Shown here in pieces: positions 1 to 6,758 of a DNA stretch of 10,174 nt. The notes below the pieces were generated by a model. The model saw nothing but the letters and a program-made list of their open reading frames with translations, ran no database searches and was not told the origin of the DNA. This stretch comes from Hellea sp964576765 (lineage in GTDB: Bacteria > Pseudomonadota > Alphaproteobacteria > Caulobacterales > Maricaulaceae). Position 1 is the stretch's first letter. Each line of letters opens with the position of its first letter. The stretch is taken from assembly GCA_964576765.1 (NCBI GenBank), contig CAZNWH010000083.1, forward strand, positions 1 through 10,174, given 5' to 3'. The position numbers were made by a program, and so were the translations under genes.

Positions 1-40
1 TTTCTGAGGCATTTATGGGTATGATTAGACAAGAATTGCA

Positions 41-1681
41 CTAGTGCTCGTCTGTCTCCTCAATACGAGGAAGCGTATTGAAAATATGGAAAGGCGGCGG
101 AGATGGTAATGTCCACTCCAGCGTTGTCGCGCCTTCACCCCAGTAATTTTGACCCGCGGGGCGTCTGCGAATAAAGGCCTCCACCAACATGGCGAAAAAG
201 AAGAACACACCAGCCAGCGTTATATAAGCGCCAAAAGATGAAACCTGGTTCCATTTTTCAAACTCTGCCGGATAGTCAATATAGCGGCGCGGCATACCGT
301 TTAGTCCCAAGAAATGCTGCGGGAAGAAGATCACATTCACGCCAATAAAGAAGAGCCAGAAATGCGCTGCGGCAAGCCATTTATTGTAGAGATAGCCCGA
401 CATTTTACCGAACCAGTAATAAAAGCCGCAAAAAATACCAAAGACAGCCCCCATAGACAGCACGTAATGGAAATGCGCCACAACATAATATGTATCATGT
501 AGGGCAGTATCAACGCCGGCATTCGCGAGCATAACACCTGTCACGCCGCCAATCACGAAAAGGAAGATAAAGGCCAAAGCCCACTGCATAGGAATTGTAA
601 AGCGAATGGAACCGCCCCACATCGTAGCCAGCCATGAGAAGATTTTTACCCCTGTTGGCACGGCAATCACCAGTGTCGCAGCTAAGAAATAAGCCTTAAG
701 ATCAACGTCCATCCCCACAGTATACATATGGTGGGCCCAAACAACGAAGCCCACAACGCCGATAGCCACCATAGCGTAAGCCATACCCAAATAACCAAAG
801 ATCGGCTTTTTCGAGAAGGTCGAGACAACGTGAGAGACAATACCAAAAGCGGGTAAGATCATGATGTAAACTTCAGGATGCCCAAAGAACCAGAAGAGAT
901 GCTGGAACATTTCTGGGTCGCCGCCGCGCGCAGGATCAAAAAAGCCTGTTCCGCCGTCAATTCGGTCGGTGAAGAGCATAAACAGCGAAGCCGCTAAAAC
1001 GGGAAGCGCCAATAAGAGCAAGAAAGCCGTCACTAATACCGACCATGCAAAGAGAGGCATTTTATGCATCGTCATACCCGGAGCGCGCATATTCAATATA
1101 GTTGTGATAAAATTAATAGCGCCAAAAATAGACGAGAAACCTGCTGCCAAAAGGCCTATAATAATAAAATCAAAGGCTGGCCCTGGCGCACCCGATGTCG
1201 ATAAAGGGGGATACATCACCCAACCTCCGCCAAACCCATTGCCCGTAGCACTGCCTGGAACAGCAAAACTAATCAAAAGACAAATCAAAGCCACTGGCAG
1301 AAGCCAAAAAGACAGGTTATTCATTCGCGGAAAAGCCATATCTGGCGCGCCAATCATAATCGGGACAAACCAGTTCCCAAATCCGCCAATCACAGCCGGC
1401 ATGACCATGAAGAAGATCATGATAAGACCGTGCATAGAAGCAAAAACATTAAATTGGTGGCCCGTTTCAAAAAACTGGATACCCGGCGCAGCAAGCTCCA
1501 TGCGCATCATGAAAGATAGATAACCGCCAATTAGGCCAGAAATAATACCGAAAATGAGATATAGAGTGCCGATATCTTTATGGTTGGTCGAATAAAACCA
1601 CCGCGCAAAGAAACCAGGCTTATCGTCATGTTCGTCATGACTTCCATAACCGCCAACTTTTCCTTCAGGAATAGCAACCAT
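41..1681 (-). CDS. ctaD: Cytochrome c oxidase subunit I (aa3 type)
   Basis: Catalytic subunit of the haem-copper oxidase in the cytoplasmic membrane; it reduces O2 to water with electrons from cytochrome c and pumps protons. The 546-residue product is full length for the family and is mostly hydrophobic helices. Visible ligands: H84 (haem a, in the MHG motif), H268 of GHPEVY with Y272 of the usual His-Tyr crosslink, H317 and H318 (CuB), and H403/H405 in VAHFHY (haem a3 and haem a). E270 in GHPEV and K346 in TGVKIFSW mark the D and K proton pathways of the A1 subfamily. The start at 1681 (MVAIPEG) is chosen over an in-frame ATG 39 bases upstream because AGGAGAG lies just before it and the upstream ATG lies inside ctaC. 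It follows ctaC by 10 bases. The usual later genes (ctaB, ctaG, ctaE) would lie beyond the left edge. Confidence 0.97.
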   Translation of the reverse strand: MVAIPEGKVGGYGSHDEHDDKPGFFARWFYSTNHKDIGTLYLIFGIISGLIGGYLSFMMRMELAAPGIQFFETGHQFNVFASMHGLIMIFFMVMPAVIGGFGNWFVPIMIGAPDMAFPRMNNLSFWLLPVALICLLISFAVPGSATGNGFGGGWVMYPPLSTSGAPGPAFDFIIIGLLAAGFSSIFGAINFITTILNMRAPGMTMHKMPLFAWSVLVTAFLLLLALPVLAASLFMLFTDRIDGGTGFFDPARGGDPEMFQHLFWFFGHPEVYIMILPAFGIVSHVVSTFSKKPIFGYLGMAYAMVAIGVVGFVVWAHHMYTVGMDVDLKAYFLAATLVIAVPTGVKIFSWLATMWGGSIRFTIPMQWALAFIFLFVIGGVTGVMLANAGVDTALHDTYYVVAHFHYVLSMGAVFGIFCGFYYWFGKMSGYLYNKWLAAAHFWLFFIGVNVIFFPQHFLGLNGMPRRYIDYPAEFEKWNQVSSFGAYITLAGVFFFFAMLVEAFIRRRPAGQNYWGEGATTLEWTLPSPPPFHIFNTLPRIEETDEH

Positions 1682-1686
1682 GATCT

Positions 1687-1693
1687 CTCTCCT
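1687..1693 (-). promoter_or_regulatory. ctaD ribosome binding site overlapping the ctaC stop
   Basis: On the minus strand AGGAGAG lies a few bases before the ctaD ATG at 1681 and overlaps the TAG stop of ctaC (1692-1694). It decides the ctaD start and suggests translational coupling between the two oxidase subunits. Confidence 0.75.
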
Positions 1694-2522
1694 ATTCCTG
1701 CGCTGCCGTGGCCGTGCCACCGCCTAGAGATGCAACTTGTTTAAAAGCCCCGCCATTGGCAACCCAACGTTTGAAAGCATCCTTACTAACAACTTCAACT
1801 TCGATTGGCATTTTATAATGATTAATGCCGCAAAGCTCGGAACACTGTCCGTAATATGTTCCCTCTTTACCCGGAAGAACTTCAAACCATGTCTCGTTAA
1901 TGCGGCCCGGAACCGCGTCCATCTTCACGCCAAAGGCCGGAACAGCAAATGCGTGTAGATTATTAGAGGAGGTCACCAGAACTTTGATTTTTGTCTCTAC
2001 CGGCACGACAAGCGGAGCATCTGTTTTGAGTAAATAAAGATCGCCTGCATCTTCTTTCTCAACCGGATTGGAAATATAACTTTCAACCTGATCTTCAAAA
2101 TCAGGATAGGCATATTCCCAGCTCCACGTATTGCCTGTAACTTTAATAGTCATTTCTGTCTCAGGCAGCGCATCTTGCATATATAAGAGCTTCATAGACG
2201 GCACGACCATAATCAAAAGAATAATAACCGGCGCAATTGTCCAAGCTATTTCAAGACCAACATGGTGGGTTGTCTTGGAGGGAACAGGGTTTCGTTTTTC
2301 GCTAAAACGGAACATGATATATCCCATTAAAACCATTACAAACAGCGTAATGGCTGTAATAATCCAAAAGACGAAGTCATGAAGTTTTGTCAGTTCGACC
2401 ATAACAGGGGTCGCCGCTTCTTGGAGCCAAAGTCCGCCATCTGTCGGCTTATTGGCGAAAGCCGTGCTCGCCATCGCAAAATAGGCAGCAGAGGTGGCTA
2501 AAATCAGGCGTTTTACACCCAT
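1692..2522 (-). CDS. ctaC: Cytochrome c oxidase subunit II
   Basis: Electron-entry subunit of the aa3 oxidase; its periplasmic cupredoxin domain carries the binuclear CuA centre that takes electrons from cytochrome c. From MGVKRL the product has 276 residues. It has a signal peptide with a likely AFA/N cut after residue 23, two membrane helices (about 48-72 and 91-113), then the CuA domain. The CuA ligands are all visible: H190, then C227, E229, C231, H235 and M238 in the QCSELCGINHYKM segment. W133 and W135 in NTWSWEY match the aromatic electron-entry patch. The start at 2522 is preferred because GGAAGAG precedes it and the signal peptide then begins cleanly; in-frame ATGs at 2555 and 2594 have no convincing ribosome site. 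It is first in the ctaC-ctaD pair, and its stop codon overlaps the ctaD Shine-Dalgarno. Confidence 0.96.
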   Translation of the reverse strand: MGVKRLILATSAAYFAMASTAFANKPTDGGLWLQEAATPVMVELTKLHDFVFWIITAITLFVMVLMGYIMFRFSEKRNPVPSKTTHHVGLEIAWTIAPVIILLIMVVPSMKLLYMQDALPETEMTIKVTGNTWSWEYAYPDFEDQVESYISNPVEKEDAGDLYLLKTDAPLVVPVETKIKVLVTSSNNLHAFAVPAFGVKMDAVPGRINETWFEVLPGKEGTYYGQCSELCGINHYKMPIEVEVVSKDAFKRWVANGGAFKQVASLGGGTATAAQE

Positions 2523-2629
2523 ATCAAATCTCTTCCAATTAGCAGGCAGACTCATGCCCGGACATTTAAATGGTTCTATAACGAAAGACCGCACGAAAAT
2601 CAGGCGTGATTCGGCGGGCGGATTGTCGC

Positions 2630-2635
2630 ATTATA
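2630..2635 (-). promoter_or_regulatory. Possible -10 element of the ctaC-ctaD operon
   Basis: The minus strand reads TATAAT here, about 107 bases upstream of the ctaC start, in the 171-base gap between ctaC and the divergent tldD. No good TTGACA-like hexamer is seen 16-18 bases further upstream, so this rests on the -10 match and the position alone. It would give a 5' leader of roughly 100 bases. Confidence 0.3.
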
Positions 2636-2677
2636 GCTTGTCTATCTCTCCCAGACGCTTAGATAAAGCACTCAAAT

Positions 2678-2683
2678 TATAAA
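2678..2683 (+). promoter_or_regulatory. Possible -10 element close to the tldD start
   Basis: TATAAA lies 10 bases before the tldD ATG. If used, transcription would begin within a few bases of the start codon, giving a nearly leaderless mRNA. That would fit the lack of a Shine-Dalgarno, since only AAAAAGATAG precedes the ATG. No -35 match is visible. Confidence 0.2.
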
Positions 2684-2693
2684 AAGATAGTTT

Positions 2694-4133
2694 ATGCCCA
2701 CAAACGCTTCACCAAATAGTCCTGATTTCGTCTTCGAGGATTGCGATTTATCGCCGAATATCGTCCAAACACATATTGATGACGTGATGAGCGGGGCTGA
2801 TGACGGCGAGCTTTTCATTGAACGCAGCGCTTCAGAAGCTTTAACCTTTGATGATGGCCGCCTCCGTAATGCCAGTTTTGATACATCTCGTGGATTTGGT
2901 CTTCGCTGTGTTGCAGGGGAAACCTCCGGCTTTGCGCAAGGCACAGAACTAACCCCTGCTGCCCTCACGCGCGCGGCCAACGCCGTAAGCCTCGCCAAAG
3001 ATGGGTATTCAGGGATGGCCTCTGCTGCACCTGCGCGCACAAACGCACATTTATACCCTGATATCGACCCGATAGCTCATCCGACTTTCGGCGTTAAGGT
3101 TGAACTTTTGCAAGAGATAGACGCCTATTGCCGAGCGCTGGATGAGCGTGTGGTACAGGTCAGCGTAACCATGAGCGGCTCTCGCCGCGCCATATCCATC
3201 TTGCGCGCTGGCGGGGAGAGATATGATGATATCCGCCCGTTAGTTCGTCTCAATATCCAAATTACCGCCGAAAAAGACGGCCTGCGGGAGAACGGCTATG
3301 CGGGGGCCGGAGGTCGTCAAAGCTATGATAGCTATATCGATCCGGCTTTTTGGAAACCTCTCGCAAAAGAAGCGCTGCGCGGGGCTCTTGTAAACCTGAG
3401 ATCTGTCCCGGCTCCTGCGGGGCAAATGGATGTTGTTTTAGGCCCCGGCTGGCCAGGCGTGCTATTACACGAAGCTATGGGCCATGGGCTTGAGGGTGAT
3501 TTTATTCGTAAAGGCACCAGCGCTTTTGCCGGAAAGCTTGGCGAACGCGTGGCCGCAAAAGGTGTCACCGTCGTCGATGACGGCACGCTCGATGGGCGGC
3601 GCGGATCTCTAACTATAGATGATGAAGGCACGCCGACCTCGCGAACGACCTTGATTGAAGACGGAATTTTGACTGGATTTATGCAAGATCGGATGAATGC
3701 GCGGCTTTTAGGCGTTCCGGCGACTGGAAATGGACGGCGGGAGAGTTTCGCCCATTCCCCAATGCCTCGTATGACCAATACCTTTATGTTAGGCGGGAGC
3801 GTCAACCCCGAACAAATGCTGGCAGAGCTGAAAGACGGTATCTATGCCACGAATTTTGGCGGCGGACAGGTTGATATCACCAGCGGGAAATTTGTATTCC
3901 AATGCACCGAAGCTTACCGCGTTCGGGATGGCAAAGTCGAAGAACCGCTGAAAGGTGTGACATTGATCGGCGACGGCCCAACCGTCTTAACCCAAATTCG
4001 CCATATCGGAAATGATATGGCCCTTGATCCCGGCATTGGTGTTTGCGGCAAAGCTGGACAAGGCGTGCCAGTCGGGGTTGGGCAGCCCAGCCTATATGTT
4101 GAAAATTTGACCGTTGGCGGTAGCGCCGTTTAG
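2694..4133 (+). CDS. tldD: TldD metalloprotease (TldD/PmbA family)
   Basis: Soluble zinc metalloprotease subunit. In Enterobacteria TldD pairs with TldE/PmbA to degrade unfolded peptides such as the microcin B17 precursor and the CcdA antitoxin. The 479 residues match the family's usual length. The signature HEAMGHGLEGDF carries the HExxxH zinc site (H259, E260, H263). The C-terminal region with GGGQVD, FVFQCTEAYRVRDGK and GxPSLYVENLTVGG is typical of TldD. TldE lacks the HExxxH site and is not in this window. The gene diverges from ctaC, and the GST-like gene follows 33 bases after its stop with no terminator between, so the two may share a transcript. The ATG at 2694 has no clear ribosome site. 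No later in-frame ATG fits better, because the N-terminal family region begins by about residue 25. Confidence 0.95.
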   Translation: MPTNASPNSPDFVFEDCDLSPNIVQTHIDDVMSGADDGELFIERSASEALTFDDGRLRNASFDTSRGFGLRCVAGETSGFAQGTELTPAALTRAANAVSLAKDGYSGMASAAPARTNAHLYPDIDPIAHPTFGVKVELLQEIDAYCRALDERVVQVSVTMSGSRRAISILRAGGERYDDIRPLVRLNIQITAEKDGLRENGYAGAGGRQSYDSYIDPAFWKPLAKEALRGALVNLRSVPAPAGQMDVVLGPGWPGVLLHEAMGHGLEGDFIRKGTSAFAGKLGERVAAKGVTVVDDGTLDGRRGSLTIDDEGTPTSRTTLIEDGILTGFMQDRMNARLLGVPATGNGRRESFAHSPMPRMTNTFMLGGSVNPEQMLAELKDGIYATNFGGGQVDITSGKFVFQCTEAYRVRDGKVEEPLKGVTLIGDGPTVLTQIRHIGNDMALDPGIGVCGKAGQGVPVGVGQPSLYVENLTVGGSAV

Positions 4134-4166
4134 TAATACGACGATTAAGATTATGAGGATAAGACT

Positions 4167-4799
4167 ATGATGACACTTTACGATTTTGACGGTGCCCCAA
4201 GTCCTCGGCGCGCTAAAATGTTTCTGGTCGAAAAAGGTGTGAAATTCGAAAATATTCAAATTGATATCCGTAAAAACGAACAAATGAGCGAGGCTTACCG
4301 TAAAATCAATCCGCGCTGCACGGTCCCGGCTCTTGTGGTGGAGACTGGAGAAACGTTAACAGAAAATGCCGAAATTTCAGCATATCTTGAGGCCGCTTTT
4401 CCTGATAATCCTTTATTAGGCACAACACCGCTTGAAAAAGCTAACATCGCAAAATGGAATTGGCGCAGTGAATTTGACGGTTTATCAGCTGTTGGGGAAG
4501 CGTTACGCAATGCCTCTCCAAATATGAAAGATCGCGCCATAGCTGGCCCGCGTGACATCAAACAAATCCCCGAACTGGCAGTTCGAGGCAAACAAAGGGT
4601 AAATTGGTTTTTTGAAGATATTAACGCACACCTTCAAGGCAAGGCCTTCATTGCAGGCGAGAAATATTCTGTTGCTGATATAACGGCCACCGTCGTTGTT
4701 GACTTTGCCCGATGGATAAAAGTCTACCCTCTGGAAAACCAAACGGCCTTACTAGCGTGGCATGAGCGGATGAAAAACCGTCCATCTTATTCTGCCTAA
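4167..4799 (+). CDS. Glutathione S-transferase family protein
   Basis: Two-domain GST-fold protein of 210 residues, the usual length. The N-terminal thioredoxin-like domain (about 1-80) starts MMTLYDFDGAPSPRR; S12 lies where Ser/Cys-type bacterial GSTs keep the residue that activates glutathione. The cis-proline is in TVPAL, and LTENAEISAYLE matches the glutathione gamma-glutamyl site, with N in place of the more common S. The all-helical C-terminal domain (about 90-205) ends with AGEKYSVADITATVVVDFARW, holding the conserved N-capping Asp of GST helix 6. The substrate cannot be read from sequence: detoxification, a small-molecule conjugation or a disulfide reductase role are all possible. GAGGAT before the ATG supports the start. 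It sits 33 bases after tldD, possibly as a second cistron. No convincing terminator follows it. Confidence 0.85.
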   Translation: MMTLYDFDGAPSPRRAKMFLVEKGVKFENIQIDIRKNEQMSEAYRKINPRCTVPALVVETGETLTENAEISAYLEAAFPDNPLLGTTPLEKANIAKWNWRSEFDGLSAVGEALRNASPNMKDRAIAGPRDIKQIPELAVRGKQRVNWFFEDINAHLQGKAFIAGEKYSVADITATVVVDFARWIKVYPLENQTALLAWHERMKNRPSYSA

Positions 4800-4846
4800 G
4801 CCTTTGATATTCAATAGAAATAAGCTTTTAACCTAATATTCATTAT

Positions 4847-4866
4847 GAATCTATTTTAACAGAATC
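4847..4866 (+). promoter_or_regulatory. Pair of GANTC sites upstream of the Flp-like gene
   Basis: GAATC occurs at 4847-4851 and again at 4862-4866, 15 bases apart. GANTC is the target of the alphaproteobacterial cell-cycle DNA methyltransferase CcrM, and methylation of such sites in promoters can alter transcription. Each GAATC is followed by an ATTTTA stretch (4853-4858 and 4875-4880), so the two units look like a loose tandem repeat. Function is inferred from location only. Confidence 0.25.
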
Positions 4867-4903
4867 GAAGCTCTATTTTAGGGCATTATTCAACTTCCCA
4901 CTT

Positions 4904-4909
4904 TATAAT
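4904..4909 (+). promoter_or_regulatory. Possible -10 element before the stem-loop and Flp-like gene
   Basis: A perfect TATAAT lies 95 bases before the small-gene start. A transcript from it would begin at about 4915-4917, the first bases of the long stem-loop at 4917-4970. No -35 match is seen at normal spacing, so an activator or an alternative factor would be needed if the element is real. Confidence 0.35.
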
Positions 4910-4916
4910 ATTTCAA

Positions 4917-4970
4917 GATGCTACCGGCTCAATCTTCAATGTGGGGTTAAAGATCGTTGCCGGAAGCATC
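4917..4970 (+). other. Long imperfect stem-loop in the leader of the Flp-like gene
   Basis: The outer stem pairs GATGCTACCGGC (4917-4928) with GCCGGAAGCATC (4959-4970): 11 of 12 pairs with a single A-A mismatch. After a small internal loop, CAATCTT (4930-4936) pairs with AAGATCG (4950-4956), 6 of 7 pairs. A 13-base loop holding GTGGGG remains. There is no T-run after the right arm, so this is not a standard intrinsic terminator of the GST gene. It could be a 5' UTR control element, a small RNA or a protein-binding dyad for the gene at 5003. Confidence 0.5.
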
Positions 4971-4991
4971 ATTATTAAAAACGGATGGCAG

Positions 4992-4998
4992 AGGAAGG
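4992..4998 (+). promoter_or_regulatory. Strong ribosome binding site of the Flp-like gene
   Basis: AGGAAGG lies directly before two consecutive ATG codons (5003 and 5006). Spacing is better for the second, acceptable for the first. It is the clearest Shine-Dalgarno in this half of the window and supports the short gene as real. Confidence 0.65.
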
Positions 4999-5002
4999 GA
5001 TA

Positions 5003-5116
5003 ATGATGTTAAAAGCTTTTTTGACCCACGAATATGAAAGATCAACCATTGAGTATGGGATTATCATCGCCCAAATACTTGTTGGCGTAATTTGCCTCAT
5101 CTATATTTTTAACTAG
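5003..5116 (+). CDS. Small Flp/Fap-pilin-like membrane peptide, 37 residues
   Basis: Not a described gene that I recognise beyond its motif. The product has a short charged N-terminus (MMLKAFLTHEYER), then STIEYGIIIAQILVGVI and a hydrophobic run to the C-terminus. TIEYG followed by a hydrophobic helix is the hallmark of Flp-type pilins of tad loci (typical form ATAIEYGLIA). In Flp pilins the prepilin peptidase cuts after a Gly five residues before the Glu. Here that position is E12, so the classic cleavage residue is missing. The length is short for a Flp subunit, which is usually 50-70 residues. No tad assembly gene is in the window. A strong AGGAAGG supports the start at 5003 or 5006; an in-frame ATG at 4985 has no ribosome site. 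It ends 13 bases from the convergent dehydrogenase. It may be an orphan pilin, a minor pilin-like protein, or a small membrane peptide derived from one. Confidence 0.6.
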   Translation: MMLKAFLTHEYERSTIEYGIIIAQILVGVICLIYIFN

Positions 5117-5129
5117 GATTTAACAGCCC

Positions 5130-5915
5130 TTAACGTGGCGGCATACGCGCACCCGCATCCGTGCGGATATATTCTCCGTTAATATAAGTATGTTCACACA
5201 TAAATTCCACGACCTGAGAATATTCAGCTGGATCACCAAAGCGAACCGGGAATTGCACATGCGCCCGTAAAGCTTCTTTGACGTTATCATTCATTTGCTC
5301 ATAAATCGGGGTTTCATAAAAGCCCGGCAAAATCGTATTGACCCGAATACCTTCACGGGCAAGATCACGCGCCATAGGCAGAGCCATCGCCAATATACCC
5401 CCTTTGGATGAACTATAAGCGACTTGTCCAATTTGGCCATCCTGCGCAGCAACGGAGGCTGTATTGATAACGACGCCGCGTTCACCATCAGGTTTGGTCG
5501 GATCCAAACTCATCATACCTGCGGCAGATTTAGACGCACAAAGAAAAGACCCTATGAGATTAATATTAATGATACGGATATAGCGCTCCACATCATGCGG
5601 GATAATTTCATTTGTCTTACGGTCGCGTTTGACGGTTTTTTCTGCCCCGCCAATACCGGCGCAATTGACCATAATGCGTTCTTGACCGTTCACGGCTCGT
5701 ACAGCTTCAAATCCGGCGTCAACACTGGCATTATCAGCAACATTGACTTTGGCAAAAGTCCCGCCAATCTCTTTGGCTACCATTTGGCCGCGATCTTCAT
5801 TCATATCGAAAATGCCAACCTTGACCCCTTTGGCAGCAAGGCCGCGAGCTGTAGCTTCCCCCAAACCAGAGGCAGCACCTGTCACAATGGCTGAAATATC
5901 AGATGAAAGTTTCAT
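5130..5915 (-). CDS. Short-chain dehydrogenase/reductase, 3-hydroxyacyl-CoA dehydrogenase type 2-like
   Basis: Cytoplasmic NAD(P)-dependent oxidoreductase of the classical SDR family, 261 residues. The Rossmann fold starts with TGAASGLG (residues 12-19). D37 at the end of beta-2 points to NAD rather than NADP. NCAG is at 84-87, and the catalytic set is N119 (in INLIGSF), S154, Y167 and K171 (YSSSK). The ending GEYIRTDAGARMPPR resembles the HSD17B10 branch (NGE-IR-DGA-RM-PR pattern), whose members oxidise 3-hydroxyacyl-CoA in fatty-acid or branched-chain amino-acid breakdown. The substrate is therefore likely an acyl-CoA, but this rests on resemblance. The start at 5915 (MKLSSD) has AAGGATAGG upstream and places the Rossmann motif normally; the ATG at 5960 would add 15 unusual residues. 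It converges on the Flp-like gene and diverges from chpT. Confidence 0.9.
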   Translation of the reverse strand: MKLSSDISAIVTGAASGLGEATARGLAAKGVKVGIFDMNEDRGQMVAKEIGGTFAKVNVADNASVDAGFEAVRAVNGQERIMVNCAGIGGAEKTVKRDRKTNEIIPHDVERYIRIININLIGSFLCASKSAAGMMSLDPTKPDGERGVVINTASVAAQDGQIGQVAYSSSKGGILAMALPMARDLAREGIRVNTILPGFYETPIYEQMNDNVKEALRAHVQFPVRFGDPAEYSQVVEFMCEHTYINGEYIRTDAGARMPPR

Positions 5916-6014
5916 AATCCTATCCTTAAAATATTCTATCCTAAAATTTTGTCGCAACATAACGCCCTTATGAAGGGGGGCAAGCCCCAGTGCCTAAATG
6001 CTCTGCGGTAAATG

Positions 6015-6026
6015 TTCACATGTGAA
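6015..6026. promoter_or_regulatory. Perfect 12-base palindrome, candidate operator
   Basis: TTCACATGTGAA is its own reverse complement. It lies in the 180-base gap between the divergent dehydrogenase (starts at 5915) and chpT (starts at 6096). Such a dyad suits a dimeric repressor controlling either gene. The regulator is unknown, and the pattern is not the Crp consensus (TGTGA-N6-TCACA). Confidence 0.35.
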
Positions 6027-6041
6027 ATGGCCCCTATTCAG

Positions 6042-6084
6042 AGGAGGTTTTTTGGCTAAGATAAACCAAATCACTTAGCCTCCT
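6042..6084 (+). other. Hairpin in the chpT leader
   Basis: GGCTAAG (6054-6060) pairs perfectly with CTTAGCC (6074-6080) around a 13-base loop. AGGAGG (6042-6047) is complementary to CCTCCT (6079-6084), giving either an extended stem with a T-rich bulge or a competing pairing. The right arm ends 11 bases before the chpT ATG. No T-run follows the stem on either strand, so it is unlikely to be a terminator. It may influence chpT translation or be a protein-binding dyad. Confidence 0.4.
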
Positions 6085-6095
6085 TACGGGTCATT

Positions 6096-6758
6096 ATGTC
6101 TTCTACTATTGCTAAACTTACGCCAACAAGCCTAGCCGCGCTCTTATGTGCCCGCATATGCCATGATTTAATTAGTCCTGTTGGCGCCCTTGGAACAGCC
6201 ATTGAAATTTTAAATGATGAGAACAATACCGACATGCATGACGATGCCATGGATTTGGTCAGAAATTCATCTCGTCAAGCGGGCGCAAAACTGCGCTATC
6301 TACGGCTAGCACTCGGCGCTGGCGGCTCTGCAGCTGGTATTATTGCAACCGAAGAAGTTAAATCTCTCATCAGCGAGATGTATGCCGAGGGTAAAGCCTC
6401 AATAAGCTGGGACACTACATTGGACGGCCTTGATAAAAATAATGTGCGAATTTTATTGAATCTCGTCATGCTGGCCGTTCAAGCTGTTCCGCGCGGCGGG
6501 GATGTTCTTATTTCGGTGAATAAGACGTCCGATGGAACGACACGCCTTGATCTTGCCGCGACCGGGCCAAAATCACGTCTTGACCCCTCCATTGAGAAAG
6601 CGCTTTCTGGAAAATCGCCCGAAGGCGGCTTTGACGGACGCACAATTCAGCCCTTTTACACGGGAATGATGACCCGCGAAATAGGAGGTGTTGTCAGTGC
6701 AGAGGTTGAGGGTGAATCCGTTAACTTCAGGGCTAATATTCCCGCCAAAACGGCATAA
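6096..6758 (+). CDS. chpT: Histidine phosphotransferase ChpT
   Basis: ChpT relays phosphate from the hybrid kinase CckA to the response regulators CtrA and CpdR in the alphaproteobacterial cell-cycle and motility pathway. The 220-residue product has the family's plan: an N-terminal two-helix dimerisation part with the phosphoacceptor in LLCARICHDLISPVGAL (H23), and a C-terminal ATPase-like (Bergerat) fold without a working ATP site (about 85-217). The motif CHDLxSPVGA with the following IEIL is the clearest signature. The C-terminal FYTGMMTREIGGVVSAEVE segment also fits the family's degenerate domain. The ribosome site is weak (ACGGG) and a hairpin lies just upstream. It heads a plus-strand series with a CheA-like, a CheY-like and a CheR-like gene; the first gap is 91 bases, so shared transcription is likely but not certain. 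CckA and CtrA are not in the window. Confidence 0.93.
   Translation: MSSTIAKLTPTSLAALLCARICHDLISPVGALGTAIEILNDENNTDMHDDAMDLVRNSSRQAGAKLRYLRLALGAGGSAAGIIATEEVKSLISEMYAEGKASISWDTTLDGLDKNNVRILLNLVMLAVQAVPRGGDVLISVNKTSDGTTRLDLAATGPKSRLDPSIEKALSGKSPEGGFDGRTIQPFYTGMMTREIGGVVSAEVEGESVNFRANIPAKTA

Noticed and set aside
969..1523. A 184-codon plus-strand open frame
   Set aside because: It lies wholly antisense to ctaD, whose catalytic residues are all present. Its translation has no recognisable domain and is rich in Lys, Ile and Pro as expected from the complement of a membrane-protein gene.
1682..1720. N-terminal extension of CtaD starting at 1720
   Set aside because: The added residues are a basic stretch read from the end of ctaC, the ribosome site lies before the later ATG at 1681, and CtaD proteins normally begin near MVAIPEG-like sequences.
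4838..4850. Short palindrome ATTCATTATGAAT
   Set aside because: A perfect 6+1+6 dyad but very AT-rich, and such dyads arise often by chance in this gap; no link to a promoter element could be made.
4917..4970. Stem-loop read as the terminator of the GST-like gene
   Set aside because: It is over 115 bases after the stop and lacks a T-run on the plus strand; a leader element or sRNA of the next gene fits better.
5120..5133. CtrA-like box TTAA-N6-TTAA
   Set aside because: The spacing is 6 rather than 7, and the site lies between the converging ends of two genes, where no promoter is expected.
5971..5990. GGGG-CAAG-CCCC hairpin upstream of the dehydrogenase
   Set aside because: The stem is only four base pairs, has no neighbouring T-run, and competes with another weak pairing nearby; too little to call.
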